Shown one piece after another: positions 1 to 9,455 of a stretch of DNA of 64,000 nucleotides. Location of the stretch: positions 62,001-126,000 of the forward strand of contig JBMDXQ010000027.1 in the NCBI GenBank assembly GCA_048594975.1. The letters run 5' to 3'. A program made the position numbers and the translations under genes. The stretch comes from JBMDXB01 sp048594975 (lineage in GTDB: Bacteria > Acidobacteriota > Vicinamibacteria > Vicinamibacterales > 2-12-FULL-66-21). Within the stretch, counting starts at the first letter, position 1. Every line of letters starts with the position of its first letter. The notes beneath the pieces were generated by a model, which worked only from the letters and a program-made list of their open reading frames with translations, was not told where the DNA came from and searched no databases.

Positions 1-2433
1 GCCGTAGGTCTCGCCGAGCTCCTCGCGGAGGATGTCGCGCATCGCGATCTCGAGCACGTCGGTAGCGGCGACGACGCGCGCCTGCTCGTTCTCCTCGAGC
101 GGCGGCTCCGCGAAGAAGCTGAGTGCGGTGAGCGCCTTGGGATCGCTGCCCTTGGCGACGACGGCGCGTTCGCTCCTGTCGGGGAACTTCAGGCCGATGT
201 CCTTCCATGTGCTGGTGGGCTTTCCCTTCGAGGGCAGCGAGCCGGCGTAGCGCCCGACGAGCGAAATCGCATCGTCCAGCCTGAAGGCGCCGACCATGAC
301 CATCGTGAAGTCGGCGGCGTTGCCGAACCGCTCGCGGTAGTACGACGTCATCGCAGCGCGGTCGAGCCCGCCGATGCGGTCGAGCGTCAGCGGCTCCGAG
401 GTGTAGTGATTGCTGGTGTTGACCTGCGCCACCTTCTCGCCCCACAGCGTGGTCGGGCTGCGATCGCGGTTCGCGTAGGCGGCTTCCAACCGCTTCTTGA
501 GCAGCTCGAACGCCTGCGGGTCGTCGCGCGGCGCATTGAACCGGATGTACATCAGCTGCAGCGCCGTCTCGAGATCCGCCGGCGTGCTCGACCCGGAGAT
601 GCCGTGGCTCGAGAGCGACGATGAAGCCGAGACCCTGGCGGTCTTGCCGGCCAGCAGCCGCTCCAGGTCGGTCGCGGAATGGCCGCCCGCGCCTGCGAGC
701 CCCGCATAGGCGGTCGACAGTGCCGCCTCGGGATATTGCGCCGGCGGCGCGAGCGACAGGCCGCCCGGAGCGGTGAACGAGAACAGCACCTCGTCGTTCT
801 TGAAGTCGGTCGGCTTGAACCAGGCTTCCACGCCGTTGTCGTACTGGACGATCGTGACGCCGAGTTCGGGAATCTCGCGCCGGGCCTTGACCGCGCCGGG
901 ATCGGGCACTTTCTCGACGAGCGCCTTCCCTGCGGCGGCGTCGGCCCAGGCGGTCACGGCGACCGATTCTGCCTTGGCCAGCGAGGCGCGCAGCTGTTCC
1001 TCCGTCGGTACCGGCACGTCCGCCTTCTGCGGCGACACCGCGAGCACGACCGGGCTGCCCTCGGCGAGCAGACGACGGGCGGTCGCCGTCACCTCGTCCG
1101 TGCTGATGCCGGGAACCGCCCATTTGGCGAGGGCGAACTCGTAGGCGATGCCGGGGCTCGGCTCGCCGACGAGGAAGTTCCTGACGTACTCGCCGGCGTA
1201 CGACCCGCTCTCGGTCTTGTCGCGTTCGTTGTAGGCGCGCTCGAAGAAGGCCAGCAGGGTCTTCTTCGCGCGATCGAACTCCGCGGGCCCGAACCCGTGC
1301 TGGCGGGCGCGCCGCGACTCGACGGCCAGCGCCGCCAGCCCCGCCTCGGTGCGGCCGTGCTGCACGGAGGCGTTCAGCGAGAACGTCTCGACCGTCGGCG
1401 TGAGGTCGCCGCCACCCGCGCCCGCACTGAGAAACGCGGCGTCGGGCCGGCGCGCGAGATCGGAGAAGCGCTCGTTGAGCATCCGCGACACCAGCTGCTC
1501 GACCAGGGTCTGCCGGTAGTCGCCGACGGTCTGGTCCTCCCCGCCCGGGCGCTTGCGCACGATCGACACCGACGAGCCCTGCGCTTCCGGATCGGTCGCC
1601 ACCTTCACCTGCGTCTCGGCGTGCATGGGTACCGGGTAGCTGCGGTCGGGCGCCGCGGCGGCGGGCTTCACCAGCGCTCCGAACTCCTGCTTCACCAGCG
1701 CCGCCATCTGCTGCGGGTCGACGTCGCCGACGATGACCACCGCCATGCGGTCGGGACGGTACCAGCGGGTGTAGAACGCGCGAATGCGCTCGGGCGGCGC
1801 GCTCTTGATCACCTCCGGCTTCCCGATGGGCAGGCGCTCGGCGTAGCGCGACTTGTAGAAGAGCACCGGCGCCTGCTGCTCGAAGAGCCGCTGGCCTGCC
1901 CCGAGACGGCCGCGCCATTCCTCGATGACGACACCGCGCTCCTTGTCGATCTCCTTCGGGTCGAGCGTCAGGCCGCCGGCAAAATCGGCGAGCGCCTGGA
2001 AGCCCTTCTCGACCAGTCCCTCGCGATCGGTCGGCAGCTGGAACATGTAGACCGTCTCGTCGAAGGACGTATAGGCGTTCACGTGCGGTCCCATGCGCGC
2101 GCCGCCGGTCTCCAGCGTCGCGACGAGCTCGCCCGGCTTGAAGCGCCTGCTGCCGTTGAACGCCATGTGCTCGAGGAAGTGCGCGAGCCCCTGCTGGTCG
2201 TCCTGCTCGTCGATCGACCCCGCTTTCACCGCCAGCTGCAGGTCCACCCGCCTGGCCGGCTCGGAGTTCCTCCGGATGTAGTAGCGCAGGCCGCTCGGCA
2301 GCGTCCCGGTCGTCACGGCGGAATCGAAGGGGAGCCGGTCCGCGGGCGCGAACGACGGCGGCGGGGCCGGTGGCTGCTGCGCCGGGACGACCGCCGCTTG
2401 CAGCAGCAGGGCGACGAGGAGCGTGAGGATCAT
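1..2433 (-). CDS. M16 family zinc metallopeptidase (pitrilysin/PqqL-like), 3' end outside window
   Basis: Reading leftward from the ATG at 2433 the frame stays open to base 1, giving 811 codons without a stop. A signal peptide (MILTLLVALLLQAAVVPAQ) is followed by a Pro-rich linker. The inverted zinc motif HFLEH is at residues 85-89, and the further metal-ligand segment KERGVVIEEWR lies about 75 residues on. A second M16-type half begins near residue 470, and the last residues seen, LREELGETYG, match the conserved C-terminal M16 segment. Family members are about 900-950 residues, so roughly 100-130 residues are missing. The product is probably a periplasmic peptidase. Its ATG overlaps the stop of the upstream propeller gene by four bases (ATGA), so the two are likely translationally coupled. 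Confidence 0.9.
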   Translation of the reverse strand, partial: MILTLLVALLLQAAVVPAQQPPAPPPSFAPADRLPFDSAVTTGTLPSGLRYYIRRNSEPARRVDLQLAVKAGSIDEQDDQQGLAHFLEHMAFNGSRRFKPGELVATLETGGARMGPHVNAYTSFDETVYMFQLPTDREGLVEKGFQALADFAGGLTLDPKEIDKERGVVIEEWRGRLGAGQRLFEQQAPVLFYKSRYAERLPIGKPEVIKSAPPERIRAFYTRWYRPDRMAVVIVGDVDPQQMAALVKQEFGALVKPAAAAPDRSYPVPMHAETQVKVATDPEAQGSSVSIVRKRPGGEDQTVGDYRQTLVEQLVSRMLNERFSDLARRPDAAFLSAGAGGGDLTPTVETFSLNASVQHGRTEAGLAALAVESRRARQHGFGPAEFDRAKKTLLAFFERAYNERDKTESGSYAGEYVRNFLVGEPSPGIAYEFALAKWAVPGISTDEVTATARRLLAEGSPVVLAVSPQKADVPVPTEEQLRASLAKAESVAVTAWADAAAGKALVEKVPDPGAVKARREIPELGVTIVQYDNGVEAWFKPTDFKNDEVLFSFTAPGGLSLAPPAQYPEAALSTAYAGLAGAGGHSATDLERLLAGKTARVSASSSLSSHGISGSSTPADLETALQLMYIRFNAPRDDPQAFELLKKRLEAAYANRDRSPTTLWGEKVAQVNTSNHYTSEPLTLDRIGGLDRAAMTSYYRERFGNAADFTMVMVGAFRLDDAISLVGRYAGSLPSKGKPTSTWKDIGLKFPDRSERAVVAKGSDPKALTALSFFAEPPLEENEQARVVAATDVLEIAMRDILREELGETYG

Positions 2434-3785
2434 GGCGTCTTTCCTTCGAAGGCCAGGAGATCGCTCGCGGTACGCACGAAGAGGCGCCCGTCCGAGATGG
2501 CCGGGGTCGCGAGCACCGGAGCCTCCATGCGATTGGTGGCCAGCAGCTCGTAGACGGGCCCCGCTTTCACCACGTAGATGTCGCCGTCTTCGCTGGGAAT
2601 GTAGACCCGGCCGTTGTTGGCGACGGGCGAGGCGGTGAACGCGCCGGCGGCGAGGCGCTGCTGGTAGGCGCGCTCGCCGGTCTTCGCATCGAAGACGTTG
2701 AGAATGCCCTGGTGCCGCACTACGTAGAGATAGTCGCCGTACACGAGCGGCGTGGACAGATAGGCGCCGTCGCGCGGCACGCTCCAGGCGATGTGCGCGT
2801 TGCTGGTCGCGTCCCCTGCCAGGCTGATGTCGCCGGTCGCCGTCGGGCGGATCGCGTAGACCGGCGAGCCGGAACCGTGCGCGCTCGTCAGGAAGATGAA
2901 GCCGTGGGCGAAGATCGGCGTCGGCACCGGGATGTCACCGGTCGCGCTCAGCCTCCAGATTTCCTTGCCAGTCTTCAGGTCGTAGCCGCCGACGTGCTTC
3001 CAGCCGTTGACGACCACCTGCGTGCGGCCGCCCGCCGTCACGATCGCGGGCGATCCCCACGTGGGCACGTCGGCGCGCGGCGCGCGCCAGAGCTCCTTCC
3101 CGCTGCGCACGTCGAACGCCGCCAGGAACGAGTCCTTCTGCACGTCGGCGAGCACGATCAGCATGCCGTCGTAGATGATCGGCGAGCTGCCGTACTCCCA
3201 CTGTGCGCCCGGCACCATGAAGAACCCGGCGTCGAGCACGCCCAGGTCCTTCTTCCACAGCAGCGTCCCCCTGAGGTCGTAGACGTACAGCCCTTCGGAT
3301 CCGAACATCGCCGCCACATGCGTGCCGTCGGTCGCGAGCGTGGAATTGGCGTGTGTCGACTTCGTGTGACGTTTGATTTTCGGCACGCCTTTGTACGCCG
3401 TGCGCTCCCAGGCAACGGACCCGTCGCGCTTGTCGAGGCAGACGATCTTCCATTCGTGCTCGGTGTCGTCGGTCACCGATTGGATGGCGCCGTACAGACC
3501 GACCTTCAGCCCGGCGTCCTTCTGACCGCTGATCGCGGTCGAGAGGCAGAGCAGGTTGTCCCAGACGATCGGGCTCGACAGCCCCAGCCCCGGGATGGCC
3601 TTTTTCCAGGCAGCGGCCTGCGGGGTGAACGTCGTCGGCGTCTCGCGGCCTTCGCCGACGCCGCTGGCGGCGATGCCCCGGAACGACGGCCAGTCGACCC
3701 CGGGTTTCGGCGCGACGCGGGCGGACAGGGTCAGCAGCGGCAGCAGCGTCGCGGCGGCCGCGACGGCCAGGGGTTTTCCAGGCAC
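2430..3785 (-). CDS. secreted PQQ-like beta-propeller protein
   Basis: A 451-residue protein with an N-terminal signal peptide (hydrophobic run at residues 5-22). The rest is a propeller with repeated motifs such as SGKELWR, TGKEIWR and GSPVYAIRP, the Trp-docking type blades of PQQ/BamB-like proteins. It starts at GTG 3785, supported by a strong GGAGGAGG Shine-Dalgarno at 3790-3797. Nothing visible defines a dehydrogenase active site, so it may be a structural or binding propeller rather than an enzyme. It is the first gene of a two-gene unit with the M16 protease. Confidence 0.85.
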   Translation of the reverse strand: MPGKPLAVAAAATLLPLLTLSARVAPKPGVDWPSFRGIAASGVGEGRETPTTFTPQAAAWKKAIPGLGLSSPIVWDNLLCLSTAISGQKDAGLKVGLYGAIQSVTDDTEHEWKIVCLDKRDGSVAWERTAYKGVPKIKRHTKSTHANSTLATDGTHVAAMFGSEGLYVYDLRGTLLWKKDLGVLDAGFFMVPGAQWEYGSSPIIYDGMLIVLADVQKDSFLAAFDVRSGKELWRAPRADVPTWGSPAIVTAGGRTQVVVNGWKHVGGYDLKTGKEIWRLSATGDIPVPTPIFAHGFIFLTSAHGSGSPVYAIRPTATGDISLAGDATSNAHIAWSVPRDGAYLSTPLVYGDYLYVVRHQGILNVFDAKTGERAYQQRLAAGAFTASPVANNGRVYIPSEDGDIYVVKAGPVYELLATNRMEAPVLATPAISDGRLFVRTASDLLAFEGKTP

Positions 3786-3808
3786 CGGTCCTCCTCCGTG
3801 ACGTCGTT

Positions 3809-3814
3809 ATTGTA
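3809..3814 (-). promoter_or_regulatory. -10 element for the propeller/M16 operon
   Basis: TACAAT read on the minus strand, 12 bases upstream of the Shine-Dalgarno of the gene starting at 3785. This gives a short conventional leader. Inferred from sequence only; no convincing -35 was identified. Confidence 0.4.
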
Positions 3815-3846
3815 CCGCCGGCCCGAGTGATGCTGCGCCACGTGAC

Positions 3847-3913
3847 GCAGCCATGAAGGGCTGCGCTACGACGGCGCGGCGACGGCGGCCGTAGTGCAGC
3901 CCGTTCGGGCTGC
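3847..3913. repeat. two GCAGCC...GGCTGC palindromes in a 477-base gene-free gap
   Basis: The gap 3786-4262 has no credible gene. It contains GCAGCC-N6-GGCTGC at 3847-3864 and a perfect GCAGCCCG-TT-CGGGCTGC at 3896-3913. A third member of the same family (GCAGCCCT-GA-AGGGCTGC) lies at 62874-62891. They look like REP-type extragenic palindromes. Near the right end of the gap, TATAGT at about 4243 could be the -10 of the MATE gene. Nothing else was recognised here. Confidence 0.6.
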
Positions 3914-4262
3914 CTTGGCGCCAACAGCGCAGGGACGGAGCGCGGGACGGACGCGGCAAACCCCGGGCGCCGCCGGCTCCACTCCGCATCGAAGGCCTCG
4001 ATGGTCCTTCATATAGCATCGAGCGCGCTTGGGCGCTCGTCGCAGCGTCTCCCGCGCTCGCCCAGGCGAAGACGCCGGCCAGCCGCATTCCCTACCCAGT
4101 CGGTCGCGTGGGTTGCGCCATCGCACCAGCGACCGGCGGCGTAGCCTGACAGGCGGCAGCCCCGCTACGACGTGGCGCCGCCCCGTCTCCTTCACCTCGG
4201 CTCGTCATTCCTGCGTTGCGATCGCCTGTCGGCCCGGCCTGCTATAGTTCCCGCGGCTCCGC

Positions 4263-5642
4263 ATGCAGGACCTCACTACGGGCTCCGTCACCCGCCATCT
4301 CCTCAAGACCACCGGCTTCATGCTGGTCACGATGGTCTTCCAGACGCTCTACTTCCTCGTGGACCTGTACTGGGTCGGCCGGCTCGGCAAGGAAGCGGTG
4401 GCCGCGGTCAGCATCTCGGGAAACCTCACGTTCGTCGTGCTCGCGGCCACGCAGATGCTGAGCGTCGGGACGACGACGGTCGTCTCGCACGCGGCGGGTC
4501 GCAAGGATCGCGAGCAGGCCAACTTCGCCGCCAACCAGTCGCAGGGTCTCGGCATAGCCTGCGGCCTGCTGTTCTTCGTCGTGGCGATGGCGTTGCGCGA
4601 GCAGTACGCCGCGACGATGGGCGCCGACGCGCGAACGCAGGCGCTTGCTGACGACTATCTGCGCTGGTTCATCCCGGCGATGGCGCTGCAGTTCCCGATG
4701 GTGTCGATGAGCGCGGCGCTGCGCGGCACCGGCAACTTCAAGCCCGGAATGGTCGTGCAGACGAGCACGGTCATTGTCAACATCCTCGTGGCCCCGCTGC
4801 TGATTTTCGGCGTCGGCAGCGGCCGTCCGCTCGGCGTGGCCGGCGCCGCCATCGCCAGCCTGATCGCGCTGGTGATCGGCACCGCGTGGCTTGCGCTGTA
4901 CTTCCGCGGTGCCGACGCGTACCTGCACTTCCGGCCGCGTGACTGGAAGCCCCGTGTTCGCCAGTGGGCGGACATGCTGAAGGTGGGCCTGCCGGCGGGC
5001 GCCGAGTTCGGTCTGATGGCCGTCCTCCTGCTCGTCATCTACACCGTCAGTCGGCCGTTCGGGTCGGCGGCGCAGGCCGGCTTCGGCATCGGTCTTCGCG
5101 TCGTCCAGGCCTGCTTCCTGCCGGTGGTGGCACTCGGCATTGCCGTCGCCCCGGTCGCGGGCCAGAACTTCGGGTCACGGCGCGGCGACCGCGTGCGCGA
5201 AACGTACCGAGCCGGGGCGGCCATGGCCGGCGCGCTGATGCTCGGACTGTCGGTGCTGTGCTGGCTCGTGCCCGCGCCGATGATCGCCGGCTTCTCGCGC
5301 GATCCGCAGGTCATCGCCGTCGGGGCCGAATACCTTCGAATCAGCGCGTGGAGTTACGTCGCGTCGGGGATCATCTTCGTCACCTCGAGCATGTTCCAGG
5401 CGATGGGCAACACCGTGCCGTCGCTGGTCACGTCGTTTGCGCGCATCGTCGCGACTTCCGTTCTGGTGCTGTTCATGGCGCGGATGCCGCACTTCCAGCT
5501 AAGGTGGATCTGGTACGTGTCGGCAACGCTGGTCTGGCTCCACCTGGCGGGAAGTTACCTGCTCCTGAAGCGCGAGTTCCGCGCGCGGCTGACGCAGGAG
5601 CCGGACGCCGACCTCGCGCCGCACTTCTCGCGTTCCGGTTGA
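4263..5642 (+). CDS. MATE family efflux transporter
   Basis: A 459-residue polytopic membrane protein with about 12 hydrophobic segments. The N-terminus (TGSVTRHLLKTTGFMLV...LYFLVDLYWVGRLG) and the repeated internal half starting near residue 240 are typical of MATE cation/drug antiporters, and the length is normal. ATG 4263 has no obvious Shine-Dalgarno, and a TATAGT about 14 bases upstream suggests a very short leader. It stands alone, without a clear operon partner. The substrate cannot be told from sequence. Confidence 0.9.
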   Translation: MQDLTTGSVTRHLLKTTGFMLVTMVFQTLYFLVDLYWVGRLGKEAVAAVSISGNLTFVVLAATQMLSVGTTTVVSHAAGRKDREQANFAANQSQGLGIACGLLFFVVAMALREQYAATMGADARTQALADDYLRWFIPAMALQFPMVSMSAALRGTGNFKPGMVVQTSTVIVNILVAPLLIFGVGSGRPLGVAGAAIASLIALVIGTAWLALYFRGADAYLHFRPRDWKPRVRQWADMLKVGLPAGAEFGLMAVLLLVIYTVSRPFGSAAQAGFGIGLRVVQACFLPVVALGIAVAPVAGQNFGSRRGDRVRETYRAGAAMAGALMLGLSVLCWLVPAPMIAGFSRDPQVIAVGAEYLRISAWSYVASGIIFVTSSMFQAMGNTVPSLVTSFARIVATSVLVLFMARMPHFQLRWIWYVSATLVWLHLAGSYLLLKREFRARLTQEPDADLAPHFSRSG

Positions 5643-5698
5643 GCTTGTACGAAACAGCGCCGCTTGACCACGAGCGGGTAGCCGGTCATAGATTGAAC

Positions 5699-6457
5699 AT
5701 GAGAATTACATCCGTCCTCCTGACGCTGGTCGTCATCTTCGCGCTCGGCGCCAGCACGTCGACCCAGCAGCGGGGCCGCGGCGGAAGCGTCACGCTTGCG
5801 ATAGTCCTGACCGATCCGACGGGCGCGCTGATTGGCAACGCGCTGGTCACGCTCCAGGGCGCAGCAGAGCGCAGCGGCCGCACGGAGCGCGGTCGCATTG
5901 CCTTCGAGAACATCCCGGCAGGCACTTACCGCCTGCGCTTCGAACACGACGGCTTCATCCCGCTCGAGCGCGAACTCGCGGCGCGCGGCGCGACGCCAAT
6001 CGATGTCAAGGCGACCCTCACGCCCGCGCCGCCGGCGAAGCCCGTGCCCTGCGTCGAGCTGCCCGCCCACGCCTCGGCCGCGCCGACGGTCGTCGCGCCG
6101 ATATCGCTCGACCTGCCCGGATTCATCGAGAAGAACCACCTCGGCGGCCGCGAGCCCTCCAAGACATCGTCGATTGCGTGCACGCCGGGCGGGCTCGCAT
6201 CGGTCATCCAGGTGAAAGACCCGCTGACGGAGCAGACGCACGCGGACGCCGACGAATTCATCTACGTCATCGCGGGTTCGGGAACGGTGAGGATCGGCGA
6301 CAGGGTCGAGTCGCTGCAGTCGGGCGTGCTCGCGCTGGTGCCCAGGACGACGCCACACGTCATCAGCGCGCGGGGCCGCAGCCCGCTTTATATCCTGTCG
6401 ATCAGGGCAGGCGAAAAGTGCGGCCCGACCTCCGCGTCCGCGCCGCCCAGGAGCTGA
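5699..6457 (+). CDS. secreted carboxypeptidase-regulatory-like plus cupin domain protein
   Basis: 252 residues. A signal peptide (MRITSVLLTLVVIFALGAST) precedes a CarboxypepD_reg-like beta-sandwich (about residues 28-100; the GTYRLRFEHDGF segment is characteristic). A cupin domain follows (about 150-245) with HADADEFIYVIAGSGTVRIG and a later PHVISA histidine, which could bind a metal. The frame is open further upstream, but ATG 5699 is the start that places the signal peptide at the N-terminus. Substrate and role are unknown; it may bind or modify a small ligand at the cell surface. Confidence 0.8.
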   Translation: MRITSVLLTLVVIFALGASTSTQQRGRGGSVTLAIVLTDPTGALIGNALVTLQGAAERSGRTERGRIAFENIPAGTYRLRFEHDGFIPLERELAARGATPIDVKATLTPAPPAKPVPCVELPAHASAAPTVVAPISLDLPGFIEKNHLGGREPSKTSSIACTPGGLASVIQVKDPLTEQTHADADEFIYVIAGSGTVRIGDRVESLQSGVLALVPRTTPHVISARGRSPLYILSIRAGEKCGPTSASAPPRS

Positions 6458-6468
6458 TCGTCAGGCTC

Positions 6469-6630
6469 TCAGGCAACCGAGAAGCGCGCGAAGAACACCA
6501 GCGCGACGAGTCCGAGCATGCCGGCGAGGACGCCGGCGAGCAGCCAAAAATGCGGCCAGCCAAGCTCGACCAGGCCGGTCCTGCTCGCGCGCCGCCGCCG
6601 TTCGTCGTGGGTGAGGGTGTGTGCGGTCAT
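6469..6630 (-). CDS. small single-pass membrane protein (53 aa)
   Basis: An open frame from ATG 6630 to TGA 6469. A basic N-terminus (residues 8-18, including RRRR) is followed by one hydrophobic segment at about 27-50 (PHFWLLAGVLAGMLGLVALVF). GAGGTG lies just upstream of the ATG as a possible ribosome site. The arrangement, a cytoplasmic positive patch followed by one helix, is typical of real bacterial small membrane proteins. No family is recognised. It faces the cupin gene tail to tail with 11 bases between them. Confidence 0.6.
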   Translation of the reverse strand: MTAHTLTHDERRRRASRTGLVELGWPHFWLLAGVLAGMLGLVALVFFARFSVA

Positions 6631-6704
6631 AGAGCACCTCGGCGCAACACTCCATGAGATCTGACACCGCCGTGAAGGCGTTGTTCCGCCGGCCGACCGC
6701 GAGG

Positions 6705-7097
6705 CTACTTGCCCGCGAGCCCGTGGCCGCCGACGGGCCTCGTCTCGTACCGCTCACCGAACCGGGCGATGAGCGGTTTGCCCTTCGTGATGGCCTCCTG
6801 GACGGCCGGCAGGGAGAGCGAGGCCTTGTGGCTCTCGGGAGTGTCCCAGACCTCGGTGACCCAGATCGCGTCGGGCTCGCCAGAATCCTCTGCCACGATG
6901 TAGCTCAGACATCCCGGCATGGCCGACACGGCCTCGAGGAGGGTGGCGATCAGCGCGTCACGCTGGCCGGGAACGGCCTCCATCTTTCCGATTAACCCGT
7001 ACATCGTCGGCGGTCCTTCGAGTGCGGCGGCGGGGACGGCCACGGCGATCGCCGCGGTGCCCACGGCTGCCACGAACTCACGGCGCGTTGCCCCCAT
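6705..7097 (-). CDS. Tat-exported antibiotic biosynthesis monooxygenase (ABM) domain protein
   Basis: 130 residues. A twin-arginine signal (TRREFVAAVGTAAIAVAVPAAA) leads into a single ABM/YgiN-like ferredoxin-fold domain (YGLIGKMEAVPGQRDALIATLLEA ... GCLSYIVAED ... VWDTPESHKASL). Family members include quinol monooxygenases acting without a bound cofactor. Export by Tat is unusual for this family and suggests a periplasmic role. It is encoded on the same strand as the molybdenum hydroxylase pair, about 170 bases downstream of it. Confidence 0.8.
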   Translation of the reverse strand: MGATRREFVAAVGTAAIAVAVPAAALEGPPTMYGLIGKMEAVPGQRDALIATLLEAVSAMPGCLSYIVAEDSGEPDAIWVTEVWDTPESHKASLSLPAVQEAITKGKPLIARFGERYETRPVGGHGLAGK

Positions 7098-7268
7098 GGC
7101 TCATCCGACACTGAGCATAACCGGTTCAGCGCCCCCGCGCTGAGCCAGAGCGGCCGGTATGGATCGGCGCCGGGCCAGCGGCGACCCGTCGCCGGCATCC
7201 TGGCGGCTACCACGCCGACGATCGCCGAACGCATGACGTCGATCGGCCGGCTCCACGCGCCCCGCGCG

Positions 7269-9455
7269 CTATGTCTGCTGCAACGCCGCCTTCACCCGCG
7301 CCGGCGTCATCGGCAGCCGATGGAGCCGCGCGCCGGTTGCGTCGAAAATCGCGTTCGCGATGGCTGCGCCCACCGGCACGATCGCCGGCTCCCCGCCTCC
7401 CTGCGACGGCGAGTCGTGGGCGTCGAGGATGACGGTGTCGATGCGCGGCAGCGCCGAGAACCTGGGAATCTCGTAGCTGTCGAAGTTGCGGTTCGCGATC
7501 TCGCGTCCACTGAAGCGCACCTCCTCCGAGAGCGAGTAGCCCAGGCCCATCGTCAGGCAGCCTTCCATCTGCTGCAGCGCGCCGTCGGGGTTGACGACGA
7601 GGCCCATCTCCTGCGCGCACGCCATGCGGCTGACCGTCACCCGACCCCTAGCCGTGTCCACCTGCACTTCCACGACGAGCGCTACGTCAGTGCCGGTATC
7701 GGTGCCCAGCGCGACGCCGACGCCACGGCCGCTCGGCGCCGGTTTCGGCGTCCAGCCGAACCTCTGCGCGGCCGCTTCGAGGACGCGGATCATCCGCCGA
7801 TCGGCGAGGTTCTGCAGACGGAATGCGACTGGATCGACGCCCGCCTTCGCGGCCATCACGTCGATCTGCGATTCGCGCGCGAACGCGTTGCTGCTCGCGC
7901 CCGGCGCTCGCCACGGACCGACCGCGAACGGATGCAGGCCGGGCGTGCCGGCACCACCCCAGCCTCCGCGCGTCAGCGTGCGGTGATGCGGGACATCATA
8001 GAACTGCGGGGCGCCGCGGTCGCCCGCGCAGTACACCAGATAATCCCAGAGCACGATCCGGTTTGCGCGGTCGAGACCGGAGCGGATCGTGATCACCGCT
8101 GCGGGGCGGAACGTGTCGTAGTAGAACTCCTCCACGCGGCTCCATTGCACGCGCACCGGCCTGCCCGTGAGCATCGCCAGCCGGGCGGCTTCCACCCCCT
8201 GCCGCGAAGCCGATTTCCCTCCGAAGCCGCCGCCGACGTAGGGCGTGATCACGCGCACCTTCTCGACCGGCAGCCGCAGCGCCTGCACGATCTGCGACTT
8301 GAGCGGAAACGGCGTCTGCGTGCCCGCCCAGACCGTGAGCTTGCCGTCCTCGACGGCGGCCACCGCCGCGTGCGGCTCCAGCGGCGCGTGCGCGAAATAG
8401 CTGTCGTAGTAGGTACCATCGACGATCGTCGCCGCGAGCGTCGCCCCTTCCTTCAGGCTCCCGCCCTCGGCGGCGGTGCGTGCCGGCGGCGCGGTCGCGA
8501 GGAAGTGCGCGAAGATGGTGTTGTCGTCGTATGGCGGATCCCGGCGAGTCCACTCCGCCTTGACGAGCGCCAGCGCCGCGTCCGCTTCGTCGCGGTGCTC
8601 GTGCAGCACCGCCACGATGTCGCCGTCGCGGACTACCCTGACGCCAGGCTGTCTCTCTGCCGCCGACGTATCCAGGGACGCGAGCGTCGCCCCGTGCGCC
8701 GGTGGACGGAGGAGGCGCGCGTGCAGCGCTCCGCCCGGCGGGACGATGTCCCCTGCGTACCTGGCCGTGCCGGTCACCTTCTCGAGCGCGTCGCGGCGGG
8801 GGCTGGATCGGCCCACCACCCGCATCTGTGAAACGGTCTTGAGCGCCGGCTTCACCGCGAGCGTCCGCTCGATCCGCTTCCCTTCAATCAGCTGCGCGTA
8901 GGTGACCGTCTTGTTCGGTTCCGCCGTGTCGCGGACGGTGCCGTCCTGGACCGCCAGCCGCGCGACCGGGACCTGCAGCCGCTCGCCGGCCAGCTCGAGG
9001 AGCACGGCGCGCGCGTCGGCCGCAGCCCGCCGCAGCACGGGACCGAACTGGCGCACGCTGAGCGACCCGAACGTGCCCATGTCCCACGGGCTCCGGTCGG
9101 TGTCCCCCATGACCATGTCGACGGACTCGAACGCGACGTCCAGCTCGTCGGCGAGCAGCTGGGCGAGCGAGGTCATGGTGCCCTGGCCGAGCTCCACCTT
9201 CCCGACGAAGCACGTGACGCGTCTGTCCGGCCGGACGTGCAGGTAGGCGTTCAGGTCTGTTGGATATCCCTGGCGCGCCGCGGGCCGCTCCGGCGTCTGC
9301 GCGGCGGCTGCGCGATCGCCGAAGAGCACGACGAGCCCCACGGCGGTCAGCTTGACGAACTCGCGGCGGTTCACGGGGAACGCGCTCGGGCCATCCAGGA
9401 CGAACTCGTCGTCCGCGCCGACGAACGGAACCGCCTTGCCGTCCGCGGGAGTCAT
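7269..9455 (-). CDS. molybdenum hydroxylase large (molybdopterin-binding) subunit, IorB/CoxL-like
   Basis: 728 residues of the xanthine dehydrogenase/aldehyde oxidase superfamily. A Tat-like signal (NRREFVKLTAVGLVVL) lies at residues 29-45. Molybdopterin-contact segments include GQGTMTSLAQLLADE and VGPWRAPG. The active-site glutamate segment QGGGEPAIVPVGAAIANA lies near the C-terminus. The N-terminal Tat signal and the separate 2Fe-2S partner match the isoquinoline 1-oxidoreductase type. ATG 9455 overlaps the stop of the partner gene by four bases. The substrate is unknown; these enzymes hydroxylate aromatic or aldehyde carbons. Confidence 0.9.
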   Translation of the reverse strand: MTPADGKAVPFVGADDEFVLDGPSAFPVNRREFVKLTAVGLVVLFGDRAAAAQTPERPAARQGYPTDLNAYLHVRPDRRVTCFVGKVELGQGTMTSLAQLLADELDVAFESVDMVMGDTDRSPWDMGTFGSLSVRQFGPVLRRAAADARAVLLELAGERLQVPVARLAVQDGTVRDTAEPNKTVTYAQLIEGKRIERTLAVKPALKTVSQMRVVGRSSPRRDALEKVTGTARYAGDIVPPGGALHARLLRPPAHGATLASLDTSAAERQPGVRVVRDGDIVAVLHEHRDEADAALALVKAEWTRRDPPYDDNTIFAHFLATAPPARTAAEGGSLKEGATLAATIVDGTYYDSYFAHAPLEPHAAVAAVEDGKLTVWAGTQTPFPLKSQIVQALRLPVEKVRVITPYVGGGFGGKSASRQGVEAARLAMLTGRPVRVQWSRVEEFYYDTFRPAAVITIRSGLDRANRIVLWDYLVYCAGDRGAPQFYDVPHHRTLTRGGWGGAGTPGLHPFAVGPWRAPGASSNAFARESQIDVMAAKAGVDPVAFRLQNLADRRMIRVLEAAAQRFGWTPKPAPSGRGVGVALGTDTGTDVALVVEVQVDTARGRVTVSRMACAQEMGLVVNPDGALQQMEGCLTMGLGYSLSEEVRFSGREIANRNFDSYEIPRFSALPRIDTVILDAHDSPSQGGGEPAIVPVGAAIANAIFDATGARLHRLPMTPARVKAALQQT

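Noticed and set aside
679..2553. 624-codon plus-strand frame opposite the M16 protease
   Set aside because: Arg/His/Gly-rich translation with no domain; it is the antisense of a gene with clear M16 motifs in a GC-rich sequence.
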